Shown one piece after another: positions 11,089 to 21,211 of a DNA stretch of 64,000 nt (positions are counted from its first letter, which is position 1; each line of letters begins with the position of its first letter). The notes below the pieces were generated by a model that was not told the origin of the DNA, made no database searches, and saw only the letters and a program-made list of their open reading frames with translations. The DNA comes from Acidobacteriota bacterium (lineage in GTDB: Bacteria > Acidobacteriota > Holophagae > Acanthopleuribacterales > Acanthopleuribacteraceae), in the NCBI GenBank assembly GCA_020439745.1, contig JAGQSC010000019.1, forward strand, positions 124,001 to 188,000. The letters are read 5' to 3'. The translations under genes were made by a program, and so were the position numbers.

Positions 11089-12153
11089 ATGAAAGTAGGC
11101 ATTGCAGGAGCCGGCTTGTTGGGCCGACTGGTGGCCCTCGATCTAATCGACCGCGGCATTGAAGTGGTTCTGGTCGACGGGGATACGTATAACGGCAAAG
11201 ATTCTTGTGGCTATGCCGGGGCAGGGATGTTGGCACCCTTCTCTGAATTGGGCTCAGCGGAACCTTTGATTCATCAAATGGGTGTAGACTCATTGCCGAT
11301 ATGGAAGGACATATCGCGTTCGTTTGAGACGCCGATTTTCTTCCAGGACGAAGGCAGTTTGATCGTCGCTCACCCGTCCGATCGAAACGAACTCGATGCG
11401 CTACACGGTCGAATCATGCGTCGTTTACCCAGCCCTATCGGTGTTGAATGGGTTGACCGAGCGGGGATTCAACAACTGGAACCGCAACTGGATTCGAGGT
11501 TCAATCGTGCGATCTACTTGCCGTTTGAGGGTCAAGTCTCTTCGCGCGCCTTTTTTGAGGCATCGACTTTGAAACTTCGCAAGCACACCCAATGGCACGC
11601 GAACACACCAATCAAGAGCGTCACACCACAAAAAATTCAAACGCAAAATTCCGCATTCCATGTGGATATTGCGATCGATTGTCGCGGACTTGCAGGAAGA
11701 CAGTATTTTCCCCAATTGCGCGGCGTGCGGGGCGAGTTGTTGCGCATCCATGCCCCTGACGTTCACATCAACCGGCCCGTTCGATTGATGCACCCCCGTT
11801 ATCCGCTGTACGTGGTGCCCCGCCCCGATCAGATCTACCTAGTCGGCGCGACTATGATCGAGAGCGATGACATGAGTCCCATTACCGCACAATCAGCCAT
11901 GGAGTTGCTCTCAGCCGCATTTAGCCTGCACGTTGGTTTTGCCGAAGGTCGTATCTTAGAACAAGTCGTGCATTGCCGCCCCGCGTTGCCTGATAATCTT
12001 CCTCAGGTCCAAATTGCTGCAGGGCTCGCAACGGCGAATGGGCTCTATAGACACGGTTACTTAATCGGACCCGCCTTGGCAAAGTCTATTGGCGAATGGG
12101 TTCAACACCAGAGTTCAGACCATTACCCTCAGATCTTCAAAGTATGCACATGA
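11089..12153 (+). CDS. thiO: Glycine oxidase ThiO (FAD-dependent)
   Basis: ThiO oxidises glycine to the iminoglycine used in thiazole formation. The N-terminus MKVGIAGAGLLGRLVALDL is a Rossmann FAD site (GxGxxG), and the D-amino-acid-oxidase fold continues with GYAGAGMLAPFSE, typical of ThiO. C-terminal motifs include LYVVPRPDQIYLVGATMIE and GLYRHGYLIGPALA. The start is the ATG at 11089, 1 nt after the thiC stop; upstream in-frame codons lie inside thiC. Its stop overlaps the thiS start (ATGA). Having ThiO rather than ThiH suggests an oxygen-using route and fits an aerobe. Confidence 0.9.
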   Translation: MKVGIAGAGLLGRLVALDLIDRGIEVVLVDGDTYNGKDSCGYAGAGMLAPFSELGSAEPLIHQMGVDSLPIWKDISRSFETPIFFQDEGSLIVAHPSDRNELDALHGRIMRRLPSPIGVEWVDRAGIQQLEPQLDSRFNRAIYLPFEGQVSSRAFFEASTLKLRKHTQWHANTPIKSVTPQKIQTQNSAFHVDIAIDCRGLAGRQYFPQLRGVRGELLRIHAPDVHINRPVRLMHPRYPLYVVPRPDQIYLVGATMIESDDMSPITAQSAMELLSAAFSLHVGFAEGRILEQVVHCRPALPDNLPQVQIAAGLATANGLYRHGYLIGPALAKSIGEWVQHQSSDHYPQIFKVCT

Positions 12154-12353
12154 AATTGATGCTCAATGGCGAATGGGTCCAACTGGAAGGGCCCCTCACA
12201 GTTCAAGACCTGCTGAAAAGTCGTGGCTACCGCCTCGAAATGAAAATCGCGGTCGCTATTAACGGCCATTTCCTGCCGCGTCACGCCTACACCACTCATC
12301 TCATAGCCGATGCGGATGATATTGAAGTGGTAAGTCCCATGCAAGGGGGTTGA
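12150..12353 (+). CDS. thiS: Sulfur carrier protein ThiS
   Basis: ThiS carries sulfur as a C-terminal thiocarboxylate for thiazole synthesis. The 67-residue product has the ubiquitin-like ThiS pattern ([44 protein letters not shown]) and ends in the required Gly-Gly. The start is the ATG at 12150, which overlaps the thiO stop as ATGA; an ATG two codons upstream (12144) is possible. The gene ends 1 nt before thiG. No thiF-like adenylyltransferase is in the operon, so the activating enzyme must be encoded elsewhere (for example a MoeB/ThiF homologue). Confidence 0.93.
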   Translation: MKLMLNGEWVQLEGPLTVQDLLKSRGYRLEMKIAVAINGHFLPRHAYTTHLIADADDIEVVSPMQGG

Positions 12354-12354
12354 C

Positions 12355-13137
12355 ATGTGGCTAATCGGTGATCGAGAAGTTGACTCACGCATGCTTCTGG
12401 GGACCGCCCAGTATCCATCCCCAAAGATTCTCAGCGACGCCATTCATGCGTCGGGCGCTTCGATTGTAACGGTTTCACTGCGCCGTCAGGCACCCCAACA
12501 AGGCGGCGGACAGGCGTTTTGGGATCTAATCAAATCCAGTGGCGCCCTGGTACTGCCTAACACGGCGGGATGCCGCACCACAAGGGAAGCCGTCACCACC
12601 GCCGAAATGGCGCGCGAACTGTTCGAAACCAATTGGATCAAGCTCGAAGTCATTGGCGATGATTACAACTTGCAACCCGATCCTTTCCAACTGTTGGAAG
12701 CCGCACGTGAACTCATCAGTATGGGTTTTGAAGTCTTTCCCTACTGCACGGATGATTTGGTGCTGTGTCAGAAATTAGTGGAGAGTGGATGTCGCATTAT
12801 CATGCCTTGGGGTGCACCCATAGGCTCAGGTAAGGGATTGCTAAACCCCTTTCAACTTGCGGTCTTAAGAGCGCGGCTCGGGGATGTTAATTTGATTGTG
12901 GATGCGGGAGTCGGCAAACCGTCTCATGCCGCACAGGCTATGGAGATGGGTTATGACGGCGTGTTAATTAATACTGCAGTGGCGCTAGCGGGTGATCCCG
13001 TCATCATGGCCGGTGCCTTTGCCAAAGCTATTGAGGCTGGACGTATGGCCTTTGAGTCGGGTGTGATGCCTGAACGCGAATTAGCGAAACCAAGCACACC
13101 CACACTGGGTACCCCTTTTTGGCACCAAAAACCGTGA
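12355..13137 (+). CDS. thiG: Thiazole synthase ThiG
   Basis: ThiG condenses deoxyxylulose 5-phosphate, iminoglycine and ThiS thiocarboxylate into the thiazole phosphate. It is a 260-residue TIM barrel. The Schiff-base lysine lies in [10 protein letters not shown], and family motifs include [10 protein letters not shown]-like [25 protein letters not shown] and [18 protein letters not shown]. Length and all motifs are normal. The stop TGA (13135-13137) overlaps the GTG start of thiDE as GTGA, so translation is coupled. Confidence 0.97.
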   Translation: MWLIGDREVDSRMLLGTAQYPSPKILSDAIHASGASIVTVSLRRQAPQQGGGQAFWDLIKSSGALVLPNTAGCRTTREAVTTAEMARELFETNWIKLEVIGDDYNLQPDPFQLLEAARELISMGFEVFPYCTDDLVLCQKLVESGCRIIMPWGAPIGSGKGLLNPFQLAVLRARLGDVNLIVDAGVGKPSHAAQAMEMGYDGVLINTAVALAGDPVIMAGAFAKAIEAGRMAFESGVMPERELAKPSTPTLGTPFWHQKP

Positions 13138-14582
13138 TTGCCTGGACCATTGCCGGTTCAGATTCCGGAGGTGGCGCTGGCGTCCAGGCCGACTTACTCA
13201 CCTTCAATGCACTAGGTGTTCATGGTTGTACGGCGATCACAGCAGTAACCGCTCAAAACAGCGTACATGTGGATGCATTTGAAGGTGTATCCCATGCCTT
13301 GCTGCAGTCCCAACTCAACGCTTTGTGGTTTGACCTGCCTCCAAAGGCTATCAAGACAGGCATGTTGCCAGACGTTGAATCGGTCATGATAACCGCCCGA
13401 ATGATTGAGAAAGCACAGGTGTCGTACATTTGTGATCCAGTCATGGTGGCAACAAGCGGTGATGTACTAATGAGCGACGATGTGCGTCACGCGATGATCC
13501 AACATCTGTTCCCCAAGGTCGATCTCTTAACACCCAACACGTCAGAGGCGAGTTTCTTGATCGGTGGTCCCGTCAACACCCCTGAAGAGATGCGTCAAGC
13601 GGCCACGCAGATCTGCGCAATGGGCTGCCGCGCAGTGCTCATAAAGGGCGGACACATGACCAGTCAAATGGCACAAGATTTTTATGCCGACGGCACCCAG
13701 TCGTTTTGGATACAAAGCCCGCGTCTTTCCACCACCCACACCCATGGCTCCGGATGTACCCTGTCCGCTGCGATCACGGCAGCGTGCGCATTGGGCTATC
13801 CGTTGCCTGATGCCGTGGTGATCGGGAAAGCCTTTGTCAACCAGGGTCTGCGATTGAGCCGTGCGACAGGGGCAGGACATGGGTGCCTCGCCAAACCGGG
13901 TTGGCCATCAGATGCCGCAGACGCACCCTGGGTCACCCTGGAAGCCGAACACGATCGCGAGAGCTTCCCGCCATGCGGTCAACTTGGTTTCTACCCCATC
14001 GTGGACCGGGCATCATGGCTAAAACGCCTCTTTTCGTGGGGTGTAAAAACCGCACAAATCCGAATCAAGGACCTGAAAGGAGAAGACCTCGAGCGCGAAC
14101 TCGTAGCTTCCATCCATCTTGCAAAACAGGCAGGTGCCAAGTTGTTCATTAACGACTACTGGCGTATGGCCATCGAACACGATGCCTACGGAGTACACCT
14201 CGGCCAGGAGGACTTGGACGTTGCAGATTTGAAAGCCATTCAGAGCGCCAAGTTGAGACTGGGTATCAGTACGCACACACCCTTTGAGCTAGCGAGAGCC
14301 CAGGCACATCGGCCCAGCTACATCGCCATTGGACCTGTTTATGAAACCACGCTCAAGAAGATGCCGTTCGCCCCACACGGTTCAGATGGCCTTCGCCGCT
14401 GGCGGAATTGGGTGCAAGGCCCGGTTGTGGCCATCGCGGGCATCACTTTGGAGCGAGCACCCGAAGTGCTCCGCTCAGGGGCCGACAGTATTGCCGTCGT
14501 CTCGGCCATCACACAATCACCGGACCCAGAACGGGACGCCAAACGATGGTTACAGCTTTTTGAAGAGGTTTCAGCGACCTAG
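13134..14582 (+). CDS. thiDE: Bifunctional HMP-P kinase / thiamin-phosphate synthase (ThiD-ThiE fusion)
   Basis: The first half (to about residue 265) is ThiD, which phosphorylates HMP and [39 protein letters not shown], and the anion-hole [12 protein letters not shown]. After a short linker, the second half is ThiE, which joins HMP-PP to thiazole phosphate: [40 protein letters not shown] and [11 protein letters not shown] choose the GTG at 13134, which overlaps the thiG stop as GTGA and gives the usual N-terminus ending at TIAGSD; a TTG at 13119 is the alternative. The 3' end overlaps the convergent gene by 12 nt. The fusion places the last two coupling steps in one chain. Confidence 0.93.
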   Translation: MIAWTIAGSDSGGGAGVQADLLTFNALGVHGCTAITAVTAQNSVHVDAFEGVSHALLQSQLNALWFDLPPKAIKTGMLPDVESVMITARMIEKAQVSYICDPVMVATSGDVLMSDDVRHAMIQHLFPKVDLLTPNTSEASFLIGGPVNTPEEMRQAATQICAMGCRAVLIKGGHMTSQMAQDFYADGTQSFWIQSPRLSTTHTHGSGCTLSAAITAACALGYPLPDAVVIGKAFVNQGLRLSRATGAGHGCLAKPGWPSDAADAPWVTLEAEHDRESFPPCGQLGFYPIVDRASWLKRLFSWGVKTAQIRIKDLKGEDLERELVASIHLAKQAGAKLFINDYWRMAIEHDAYGVHLGQEDLDVADLKAIQSAKLRLGISTHTPFELARAQAHRPSYIAIGPVYETTLKKMPFAPHGSDGLRRWRNWVQGPVVAIAGITLERAPEVLRSGADSIAVVSAITQSPDPERDAKRWLQLFEEVSAT

Positions 14583-16823
14583 CTCGCGATTGGCCAACTG
14601 CAGTGCCCTGATCCCGTCAGGATCATCCGGAAACACTTCGAGCATGTATAAGGCGCGGTGGCGCAAATTGAGCCAGTCTGTTCCATAAACGGCCAGTTGC
14701 ATTCTTGCCAAATGGGCCGATCTCATGCGTGCGTCATGAGTGATGGCTTGATCAAGCGCTGCTTCTGCGGCTGTTAACATGCCTCTTTTCTGGCAGGCCA
14801 GCCCCAAATAGAACCAGGCTTCTGCATGATTGGCATCCATCTCCAAGGCTTCTGACAGTCTCTTATCCGCCTGGTCGTAGTCACCGAGTAGCAATTTTGC
14901 TTGGCCCAATCCCACGAGTGCATCCACGGTTGGACGTGTGCGAATGGCTTGTTCCAAATAAGGCACAGCCTTTTCAGGTTCATTGGACACCACATAAAGG
15001 GCCCCGAGCAATTGATTCGCCTCCACGTGTTCCGGCTGGATCTTCAACACGTGTTCTAGATGGGTCACAACCTCGGTGTCCACGCCTTGCCCCATCAAAC
15101 TGCGGCTCAGGGCGATCAGGACGTCGACGTTCTCTGGTTCGGCAGCGTATGCGCGTTCCAACCAGGAATTGGCCTCTTCCAAATGACCCTTGGTGACCTG
15201 GATGACCGCCAGGTTAAGCATACTGGTTGCCTGGTTTTCGGTCTGTAGCGCCTCTTCAAAGCATTCTTGAGCACGATCAATTTCATTCAGGCCCAACCAC
15301 GAAAGGCCCATGCCTTGAAAAACCAACGCTTTTGAAGCACCTCGAGCAAGTGCCTGCTCATAGGTGTCCAGTGCCAACGTCCAGGCACCTGTCTGTCGGA
15401 GTCCATGGGCATAAGCGTAAAGCGCATCTCCATCAAGGGCGTCCCGTTCTTTAGCGTTTCCCAAGGCAAACACGCCCTGCTCCCAGTCCTTCATATCGAA
15501 AAGTACATGGGCCAGGTCCTTCCAAGCCTCAGCGTAACCTGGGTTCAGTGCCACGGCTCGTTCCAATGCGATACGGGCACCAGTAAGGTCTCCCTGTTGC
15601 CTGAGAAACTGGCCCATGCTCAAATGGGCCACGGGGTTGTGAGGCATAAGCGTCTGCAGTGCCTCCAGGCGTTCCGCTTTTCCCTTCAATTCACCATGTT
15701 GCAGAACCCCCATGATCATCAGCGGAACCACTAAATAGGCCCATTTCCAAGGCAATCGTACGGCTCTTGATTGCTTTTCCTGGCGTTGTAAACCCAATGT
15801 CTGGGCGGTGTGGGCCTCGTGTACTTTCCAAATAAACCCGTCGTAATAGAAGTGCAGGAGCGCCGACGCCACCATCAGGCCCACCATCATAGGCGCCCAT
15901 GTGTCAGGCAAAAGTTTCGTATCCACAAAGTCCCATGCTCCATAGGTTAAGACCAAGGCAAGATACAAAATCACCAACGAGAAGCGCTTGCGAAACAGAA
16001 AACGTGTGAAGCCGCCCACGGATCGGCCCTGATTGACTTGGTTGCGGTTGAACAGCCATACAATGGCCAAATACTGCACGTCGTGGAAAATTTCAAACAT
16101 GGCAACGCCCAGAATGATATTGGACGGCCAAATCATGGCGAACCACCAGAATCCAATGCTCGACACCATCAGTGCCCATTTGACGGGGCTGGTCTTGCCT
16201 GACTGGAGCAGGCGCCACTGTTGCATGAACCATGTAATCGTGATGATCGTCACTATCAGGGCAAATAGTCCATAGAACAGTTGCGCCGACAACCGAGATG
16301 GCAAATTCACACCCGACTGCATCATGAGGTCCATCAAAGCGAAGGTTCTATGGTCGGACGTCAAAAAACCAAACACAAACCAAGACAGACACATCCAAAA
16401 ATCAAGCCGCGCTGACCGGGAATCAACGACCCCCATCTTCCCGTCATAAATCCGCAGGAACCCAAACGTTTGCATCAGGCCATGCCATAAACCCCAAGCC
16501 AGTACCATGACACCAATGCCCGTATAACCCAACGCATAGGAACCCACACATATCGTGACCAGGAACAAAGGGGCCCATATGAAACGCGTCCGGAAACGCT
16601 GGAACAGTGCGCGATCACCATAGGCCCGCAACATCCCGGGTAGATGATGGCCCGTCGCACCAAATGCAGCCACGATCAGGGCAAGTTGCGCCTGTGGCAC
16701 GCGCTCGTTAGCCAACAACACCGCGGGAACAATCCACAAAGGTGCCGCCACAAAAAGCAAGGCGTCTGCCGGACCGTTGATCAGCCATTTCGATGGGGTT
16801 TGGATGGATTGAGCATGTGACAT
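14571..16823 (-). CDS. Polytopic membrane protein with C-terminal TPR array
   Basis: I do not recognise the family. The first 375 residues contain about ten hydrophobic segments, with polar motifs inside or at their edges: GHH (58-60), WGLWHG (110-115), RIYDGK (124-129), FEIFHDVQY (243-251) and HFYYDGFIWK (324-333). These His/Asp/Glu residues look like a metal or cofactor site. Residues about 385-750 are a long TPR solenoid of some ten repeats (for example HLSMGQFLRQQGDLTGARIA, QLLGALYVVSNEPEKAVPYL). It could be a membrane enzyme with a docking arm, with the arm's side of the membrane uncertain. The 3' end overlaps thiDE by 12 nt in convergent orientation. Confidence 0.7.
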   Translation of the reverse strand: MSHAQSIQTPSKWLINGPADALLFVAAPLWIVPAVLLANERVPQAQLALIVAAFGATGHHLPGMLRAYGDRALFQRFRTRFIWAPLFLVTICVGSYALGYTGIGVMVLAWGLWHGLMQTFGFLRIYDGKMGVVDSRSARLDFWMCLSWFVFGFLTSDHRTFALMDLMMQSGVNLPSRLSAQLFYGLFALIVTIITITWFMQQWRLLQSGKTSPVKWALMVSSIGFWWFAMIWPSNIILGVAMFEIFHDVQYLAIVWLFNRNQVNQGRSVGGFTRFLFRKRFSLVILYLALVLTYGAWDFVDTKLLPDTWAPMMVGLMVASALLHFYYDGFIWKVHEAHTAQTLGLQRQEKQSRAVRLPWKWAYLVVPLMIMGVLQHGELKGKAERLEALQTLMPHNPVAHLSMGQFLRQQGDLTGARIALERAVALNPGYAEAWKDLAHVLFDMKDWEQGVFALGNAKERDALDGDALYAYAHGLRQTGAWTLALDTYEQALARGASKALVFQGMGLSWLGLNEIDRAQECFEEALQTENQATSMLNLAVIQVTKGHLEEANSWLERAYAAEPENVDVLIALSRSLMGQGVDTEVVTHLEHVLKIQPEHVEANQLLGALYVVSNEPEKAVPYLEQAIRTRPTVDALVGLGQAKLLLGDYDQADKRLSEALEMDANHAEAWFYLGLACQKRGMLTAAEAALDQAITHDARMRSAHLARMQLAVYGTDWLNLRHRALYMLEVFPDDPDGIRALQLANRELGR

Positions 16824-16923
16824 GGTTCAAAAAACAGCACCTAGCATAACCCCTAGCGATGATTTGTTGAAATGAATCAGTCTCCATGAGTGTTAGGACA
16901 ATTGGAAAAGCCAGGAGGTCTTC

Positions 16924-18006
16924 ATGCGCCATGCATTTGCAACGACTCTAATCATCATTTCCGCCTGTACCACAGGCGTGGCAGTTGGGGAACCTGCTTA
17001 CCAGGATCATGCACCACCCCCTAATGCAGCAGTTGCCACATTTGCAGGAGGCTGTTTCTGGTGCATGGAAGCACCGTTTGAAAAGTTGCCCGGCGTATAT
17101 GCCGTGATATCTGGATACAGTGGCGGTGACGAACCAGATCCAACTTATAAGCAGGTGTCATCGGGTCATACAGGGCACGCTGAGTCGGTGCAAATACATT
17201 TCGACCCGTCGAGGATTTCCTACGAAACGCTGCTTGAAGTCTATTGGCGTCAAATCAATCCTACCGATGCGGGCGGTCAGTTTGTAGATCGCGGACGTCA
17301 ATACCGACCAGAGATTTTTGTCCACTCAGCGGAACAACGCGCTGCAGCAGAGGCATCCCGAGCTAAGTTAGAGGCCAGCGGTAGGTTCGACAGACCTCTC
17401 GCTACGCCGATTACTGATTTCAAATCATTTACCCCTGCAGAGGACTACCATCAGGACTTCTACAAGACCAACCCCGACCACTATAAGCGGTACCGCAACG
17501 GCTCCGGTCGGGATGCTTACCTAAAGAGTGTTTGGGGCGATGATCTGCACTTCAAACCCAAGCCACTCGCCTACTCGAAACCATCTGACGAAGCGATTCG
17601 CGCGAAATTGACGCCGCTGCAATACGAAGTCACGCAAAATGAAGGCACCGAACGGCCATTTTCAAACGAGTACTGGGATAACAAGCGTAAGGGCATCTAC
17701 GTGGATATCGTGTCGGGCGAGCCCCTTTTCAGTTCCGTCCACAAATACAAGTCTGGCACCGGATGGCCCAGTTTCACCCAACCCATCGGCGAGCTCGTGG
17801 AACATACCGACACCAAATTGGGCTACGCGCGAACGGAAGTCCGCAGCAAATATGCAGACTCCCATCTGGGCCACGTTTTCCCTGACGGTCCACAGCCCAC
17901 AGGTCTCAGGTATTGCATTAACTCTGCCGCGCTTCGTTTTGTCCCCGTTGAAGACATGGAAAAGGAAGGCTACGGCGCATTATTGGATGCATTTGAGAAG
18001 CGCTAG
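16924..18006 (+). CDS. msrAB: Exported methionine sulfoxide reductase MsrA-MsrB fusion
   Basis: This enzyme repairs both stereoisomers of methionine sulfoxide, here in the envelope. The N-terminus [18 protein letters not shown] is a signal peptide; ISAC also fits a lipobox, so it may be a lipoprotein. The MsrA domain (about 35-190) has the catalytic [16 protein letters not shown] (Cys44). The MsrB domain (about 230-355) has [19 protein letters not shown] and the catalytic Cys in [11 protein letters not shown]. The two CxxC zinc pairs of many MsrB enzymes are absent, as in zinc-free forms. A strong AGGAGG lies 5 nt before the ATG. The stop TAG shares the palindrome CTAG with the convergent gene's stop. 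Confidence 0.93.
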   Translation: MRHAFATTLIIISACTTGVAVGEPAYQDHAPPPNAAVATFAGGCFWCMEAPFEKLPGVYAVISGYSGGDEPDPTYKQVSSGHTGHAESVQIHFDPSRISYETLLEVYWRQINPTDAGGQFVDRGRQYRPEIFVHSAEQRAAAEASRAKLEASGRFDRPLATPITDFKSFTPAEDYHQDFYKTNPDHYKRYRNGSGRDAYLKSVWGDDLHFKPKPLAYSKPSDEAIRAKLTPLQYEVTQNEGTERPFSNEYWDNKRKGIYVDIVSGEPLFSSVHKYKSGTGWPSFTQPIGELVEHTDTKLGYARTEVRSKYADSHLGHVFPDGPQPTGLRYCINSAALRFVPVEDMEKEGYGALLDAFEKR

Positions 18007-18296
18007 AGCAGCTCTTCAAAGACAAACACAAAGCGATTTACCAAGGGACGATCGTCCTTACGTTCCGTAGTCACGGTGACGGTCACGAAGTCACTACCCT
18101 GAATCACTTCTACTTTCAATGCTCGTTCGCTAGCTTTGATTTCGAGAGTCCCCGTCTCCTTGTTCGACGCAACCAACTCCCACCCATTCACTGAGCATAC
18201 TTCCTTACAGACACGCCAAGCCTGCTCGTAACTCATGATGTAGTTCTTGGAATGGACAGCGGGATCACCGAGATACAACCACAGAATCATCAACAA
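18003..18296 (-). CDS. Small uncharacterised, possibly exported protein
   Basis: The 97-residue product is not recognised. It opens with a short hydrophobic stretch ([14 protein letters not shown]) that may be a membrane anchor or weak signal, followed by a compact alpha/beta domain ([13 protein letters not shown], then beta strands [25 protein letters not shown]). The start is taken as the TTG at 18296, 6 nt after GGAGG; an ATG at 18290 is an alternative at a longer spacing. It lies convergent to msrAB, sharing the stop tetranucleotide CTAG. Confidence 0.55.
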   Translation of the reverse strand: MLMILWLYLGDPAVHSKNYIMSYEQAWRVCKEVCSVNGWELVASNKETGTLEIKASERALKVEVIQGSDFVTVTVTTERKDDRPLVNRFVFVFEELL

Positions 18297-18390
18297 GGTT
18301 CACCTCCCATATCCCATTAGACGATCGAATCCCAAAAATGGTTGAAGCTACATCCTGTTCAGCTAAGCTTAGGCTTCCGGGAGGCGATCC

Positions 18391-19329
18391 ATGACCAAAT
18401 TCGAAGTGGGACTTGCGCAACTGAGTCCTGCCTGGCTTGACAAGCAAAAGACACTTTCAAAAGTAGTCGATGCTCTGATTGAGGAACCAAATTGCCAGCT
18501 TATGGTCTTCTCGGAAGCCCTGGTTCCGGGTTACCCGTTCTGGCTCGAGTGGACGGGCGGTGCCCAATTCAACAACCCACGCCAAAAACGACTCTTCGCG
18601 CGTTATGCGGAAAACGCGGTGTGCATTGAGGCAGGCGACCTGAATCAGGTGTCGAAGGCGGCAAGAAACACCAAGACCGCAGTGGTTTTGGGCATCATTG
18701 AACGGCCTGTTGATCGCGGAGCACATAGCCTGTATGCATCTTTGGTCACGATCGATGACAGCGGCACCATCGTAAACGTACACCGCAAGCTCTGTCCCAC
18801 CTACGAAGAGCGACTGGTGTGGTCACCAGGGGATGGCTATGGTCTACGTTGTCACCAGGTGGGTCCTTTCACGATGGGCGCCCTCAATTGCTGGGAGAAC
18901 TGGATGCCGTTACCTCGGGCGGCCCTGTATGCGTTGGGTGAAGATCTGCACGTCATGGTTTGGCCCGGTAGTCGGCGCAATACCCATGACATTACACCCT
19001 TCTTAGCCAAGGAAGGGCGTAGTTTCGTGGTGTCTGTGGCCGCTCCCTTTCATCGGTCACTAATCCCCGATGAAGCAGATTTTGCGGAAATGCGTGAACA
19101 GGTTCCAGAATGGTTGACGGATGGAGGATCGTGTATCGCAGCACCCGACGGCAGTTGGATCTTGGAGCCTCAGGTACATTGCGAGGGTGTATTCACAGCG
19201 GAACTGGATTATCGCCAGGTGCTCGAAGAGCGTCAGAATTTCGATCCTGCGGGCCATTACTCGCGTCCAGATGTCACTCAATTAGTGGTGGACCGCACGC
19301 GTCAATCCACCTACCGCGACCGCCCGTGA
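18391..19329 (+). CDS. Nitrilase (carbon-nitrogen hydrolase superfamily)
   Basis: Nitrilases hydrolyse organic nitriles to the acid and ammonia. The 312-residue protein shows the catalytic Glu42 in FSEALVPGYPFW, Lys133 in HRKLCPTYEERLVW, and nucleophile Cys167 in NCWENWMPL. The GYPFW and CWEN signatures place it in the true nitrilase branch rather than among amidases or NAD synthetase domains. GGGAGG lies 6 nt before the ATG. No pathway neighbour identifies the substrate. The last 19 nt overlap the convergent kinase gene, and the C-terminus (VDRTRQSTYRDRP) is therefore constrained on both strands. Confidence 0.88.
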   Translation: MTKFEVGLAQLSPAWLDKQKTLSKVVDALIEEPNCQLMVFSEALVPGYPFWLEWTGGAQFNNPRQKRLFARYAENAVCIEAGDLNQVSKAARNTKTAVVLGIIERPVDRGAHSLYASLVTIDDSGTIVNVHRKLCPTYEERLVWSPGDGYGLRCHQVGPFTMGALNCWENWMPLPRAALYALGEDLHVMVWPGSRRNTHDITPFLAKEGRSFVVSVAAPFHRSLIPDEADFAEMREQVPEWLTDGGSCIAAPDGSWILEPQVHCEGVFTAELDYRQVLEERQNFDPAGHYSRPDVTQLVVDRTRQSTYRDRP

Positions 19330-21128
19330 AAGCGGCGCTGCAGATCACGCCTGATCTTCTGCTCAATCTGATTGGCGACACGTTCGGCCGACACCCGAGT
19401 GTACTCGCGTCGATCCGAGAACAACATGGTATTGCGGCTATCGTCAAAACGGTCCAGATAACGGATGGTGACCTGAGAGGTCCAAGCGGGTTCGTTGCGG
19501 TTCATGAATCGCAAGGTGCGTTCACTCAACAGGTCCACCGTGATGTAGATCAATCCGGTCACTTCGGAACCCTCAAGGCCAGCTAAGAGATCAGACGCAT
19601 CGCGATGACTGTTCACGAGCGATTCCAGTTGGGGGTTCAAGCGTTCGTCAACGACATGGGTGCGCTGCGACAGCGTTTTCATTAATGCGTCCCTGATGGG
19701 CAATGCCAACAGCGCGTCGCCTGCGGGTACCATGAATATGGTTCGCTCTTCAGGCATTTCGGCCTTGGCGGTTGGCGTAGGTTCGGCTCGTGTATCTGTC
19801 CTCGGAACCTCGTTGGTCTTGGCAGGCATCTTCTGGGGCTGCGCCACAGGGCTAGCCTCCGACTCAAGCTCCGCCTTTGCGGGATCTCCTCCCATAGTCG
19901 CGGCTTCGGTGTCCGCCGATGATGCCGATAGTAATGTCGTATCTGAGTCGGATTCCTCGTCTTCAAGGGTAGCCGTGATCAACTCAGATGAAGTTTCTTC
20001 TGGTTGATCCTCGACCATGGTTGGATCGTGCTGCGTTTGCAAGGTTTCAATATCCTTCGACGTGTCTTGTACTGTTGCATCCGTCTGAACTGCCGATACC
20101 GACTGGTTCGTCTGGTCTGGCTGACCCCATTTCCAATAAGCAACTCCGGCTGTAGCAATGACCACCACACAGGCAAGGCAAACAGCCAAAACAGCTCCCG
20201 CACTAATGCCCTTGGACCGGCGTTGTGACACGGATGCCGGTGCCATGACTTCCGTTTCGGCAAACATATTGACCGCCGGAGGAGGGACCGGTGGAGGTAC
20301 TGCAACCGTTTTCCCACCCTGCGTTAGTTGATCGATCGCCACATTCAACGACTCACAATCCTGAAACCGCGACTCCGGTTGCTTGGCGATCATCTTTTGC
20401 AGCAGTTGATAGGTTCCGGAATCTATATGAGGGTTGAGTGACCGTGGGTCCGCAGGTTCGGTTTGCGTGACTTTGTGCAAGATAGCCAGTACAGAATCTC
20501 CATCAAATGCCGGCCGGGCCGTCAACATCTCGTATAGGGTTATGCCCATGGAATAGATATCGGTCCGCGCGTCAGCGTCTTCGCCGATGCACTGTTCAGG
20601 TGCCAGATAGCCAGGTGTGCCGACGAACATACCTGTCTCGGTGAGTTTCGTATCGGTTTCCGGCCGAACCGCCAAGCCGAAATCCGCCAATTTGACTACA
20701 CCGTCCTTGGTAATCATGATATTGGCGGGTTTGATATCGCGATGGACCAGGCCCAACTTATGGGCGGCTTCAAGTCCTGTCAGTGCTTGACGGATAAGGG
20801 CTAATGCTCGCGATGGTTGTAGGGCCCCTTCCCGTTCAAGCAGATCCTTCACCGATTCGCCATTGACGTATTCCATGGCGTAATAGTGCAGTCCCTTGTC
20901 TTCACCAATGAAGTAGATACTCACTGCATTGGGATGATTGAGGGCCGCCGCGCTTTGCGCCTCTCGGACAAATCGAGCCACGTAGGTGGGGTCTCGAGTC
21001 AGTGATTCAGCCAACACCTTGATGGCCACAGTGCGGTTCAAGGACATTTCGTGCGCCTTATAGACCGCACCCATGCCGCCACGTCCCAGTTCACCGATAA
21101 TCTTGTAGTGCCCGATCATTTCACGCAT
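19311..21128 (-). CDS. Membrane Ser/Thr protein kinase with novel extracytoplasmic domain
   Basis: The kinase domain occupies residues 8-270: GRGGMGAVYK (15-24), Lys37 in VAIKVL, HRDIKPAN (129-136), DFG (149-151) and the activation segment TETGMFVGTPGYLAPEQ. A Pro-rich linker and a membrane helix (about 308-331) follow, then a long acidic Ser/Thr/Glu/Asp linker to about 465. The last 140 residues form a folded domain (FMVPAGDALLALPIRDAL, VTGLIYITVDLL, VTIRYLDRFDDS, ANQIEQKIRRDLQRRF) that I do not recognise. Its alternating strand/helix pattern recalls periplasmic CsgG/TolB-N-like folds, which is a guess. It should be an active kinase with an envelope sensor. The gene is divergent from the RNB gene. 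Confidence 0.9.
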   Translation of the reverse strand: MREMIGHYKIIGELGRGGMGAVYKAHEMSLNRTVAIKVLAESLTRDPTYVARFVREAQSAAALNHPNAVSIYFIGEDKGLHYYAMEYVNGESVKDLLEREGALQPSRALALIRQALTGLEAAHKLGLVHRDIKPANIMITKDGVVKLADFGLAVRPETDTKLTETGMFVGTPGYLAPEQCIGEDADARTDIYSMGITLYEMLTARPAFDGDSVLAILHKVTQTEPADPRSLNPHIDSGTYQLLQKMIAKQPESRFQDCESLNVAIDQLTQGGKTVAVPPPVPPPAVNMFAETEVMAPASVSQRRSKGISAGAVLAVCLACVVVIATAGVAYWKWGQPDQTNQSVSAVQTDATVQDTSKDIETLQTQHDPTMVEDQPEETSSELITATLEDEESDSDTTLLSASSADTEAATMGGDPAKAELESEASPVAQPQKMPAKTNEVPRTDTRAEPTPTAKAEMPEERTIFMVPAGDALLALPIRDALMKTLSQRTHVVDERLNPQLESLVNSHRDASDLLAGLEGSEVTGLIYITVDLLSERTLRFMNRNEPAWTSQVTIRYLDRFDDSRNTMLFSDRREYTRVSAERVANQIEQKIRRDLQRRFHGRSR

Positions 21129-21211
21129 AGGAAAACCTCACATGGCCTTATTTTATGCCAGTCGTGGGATTTTTGGATCGTCTCTGATAGGCTTGCAGCT
21201 GGTAACACACG

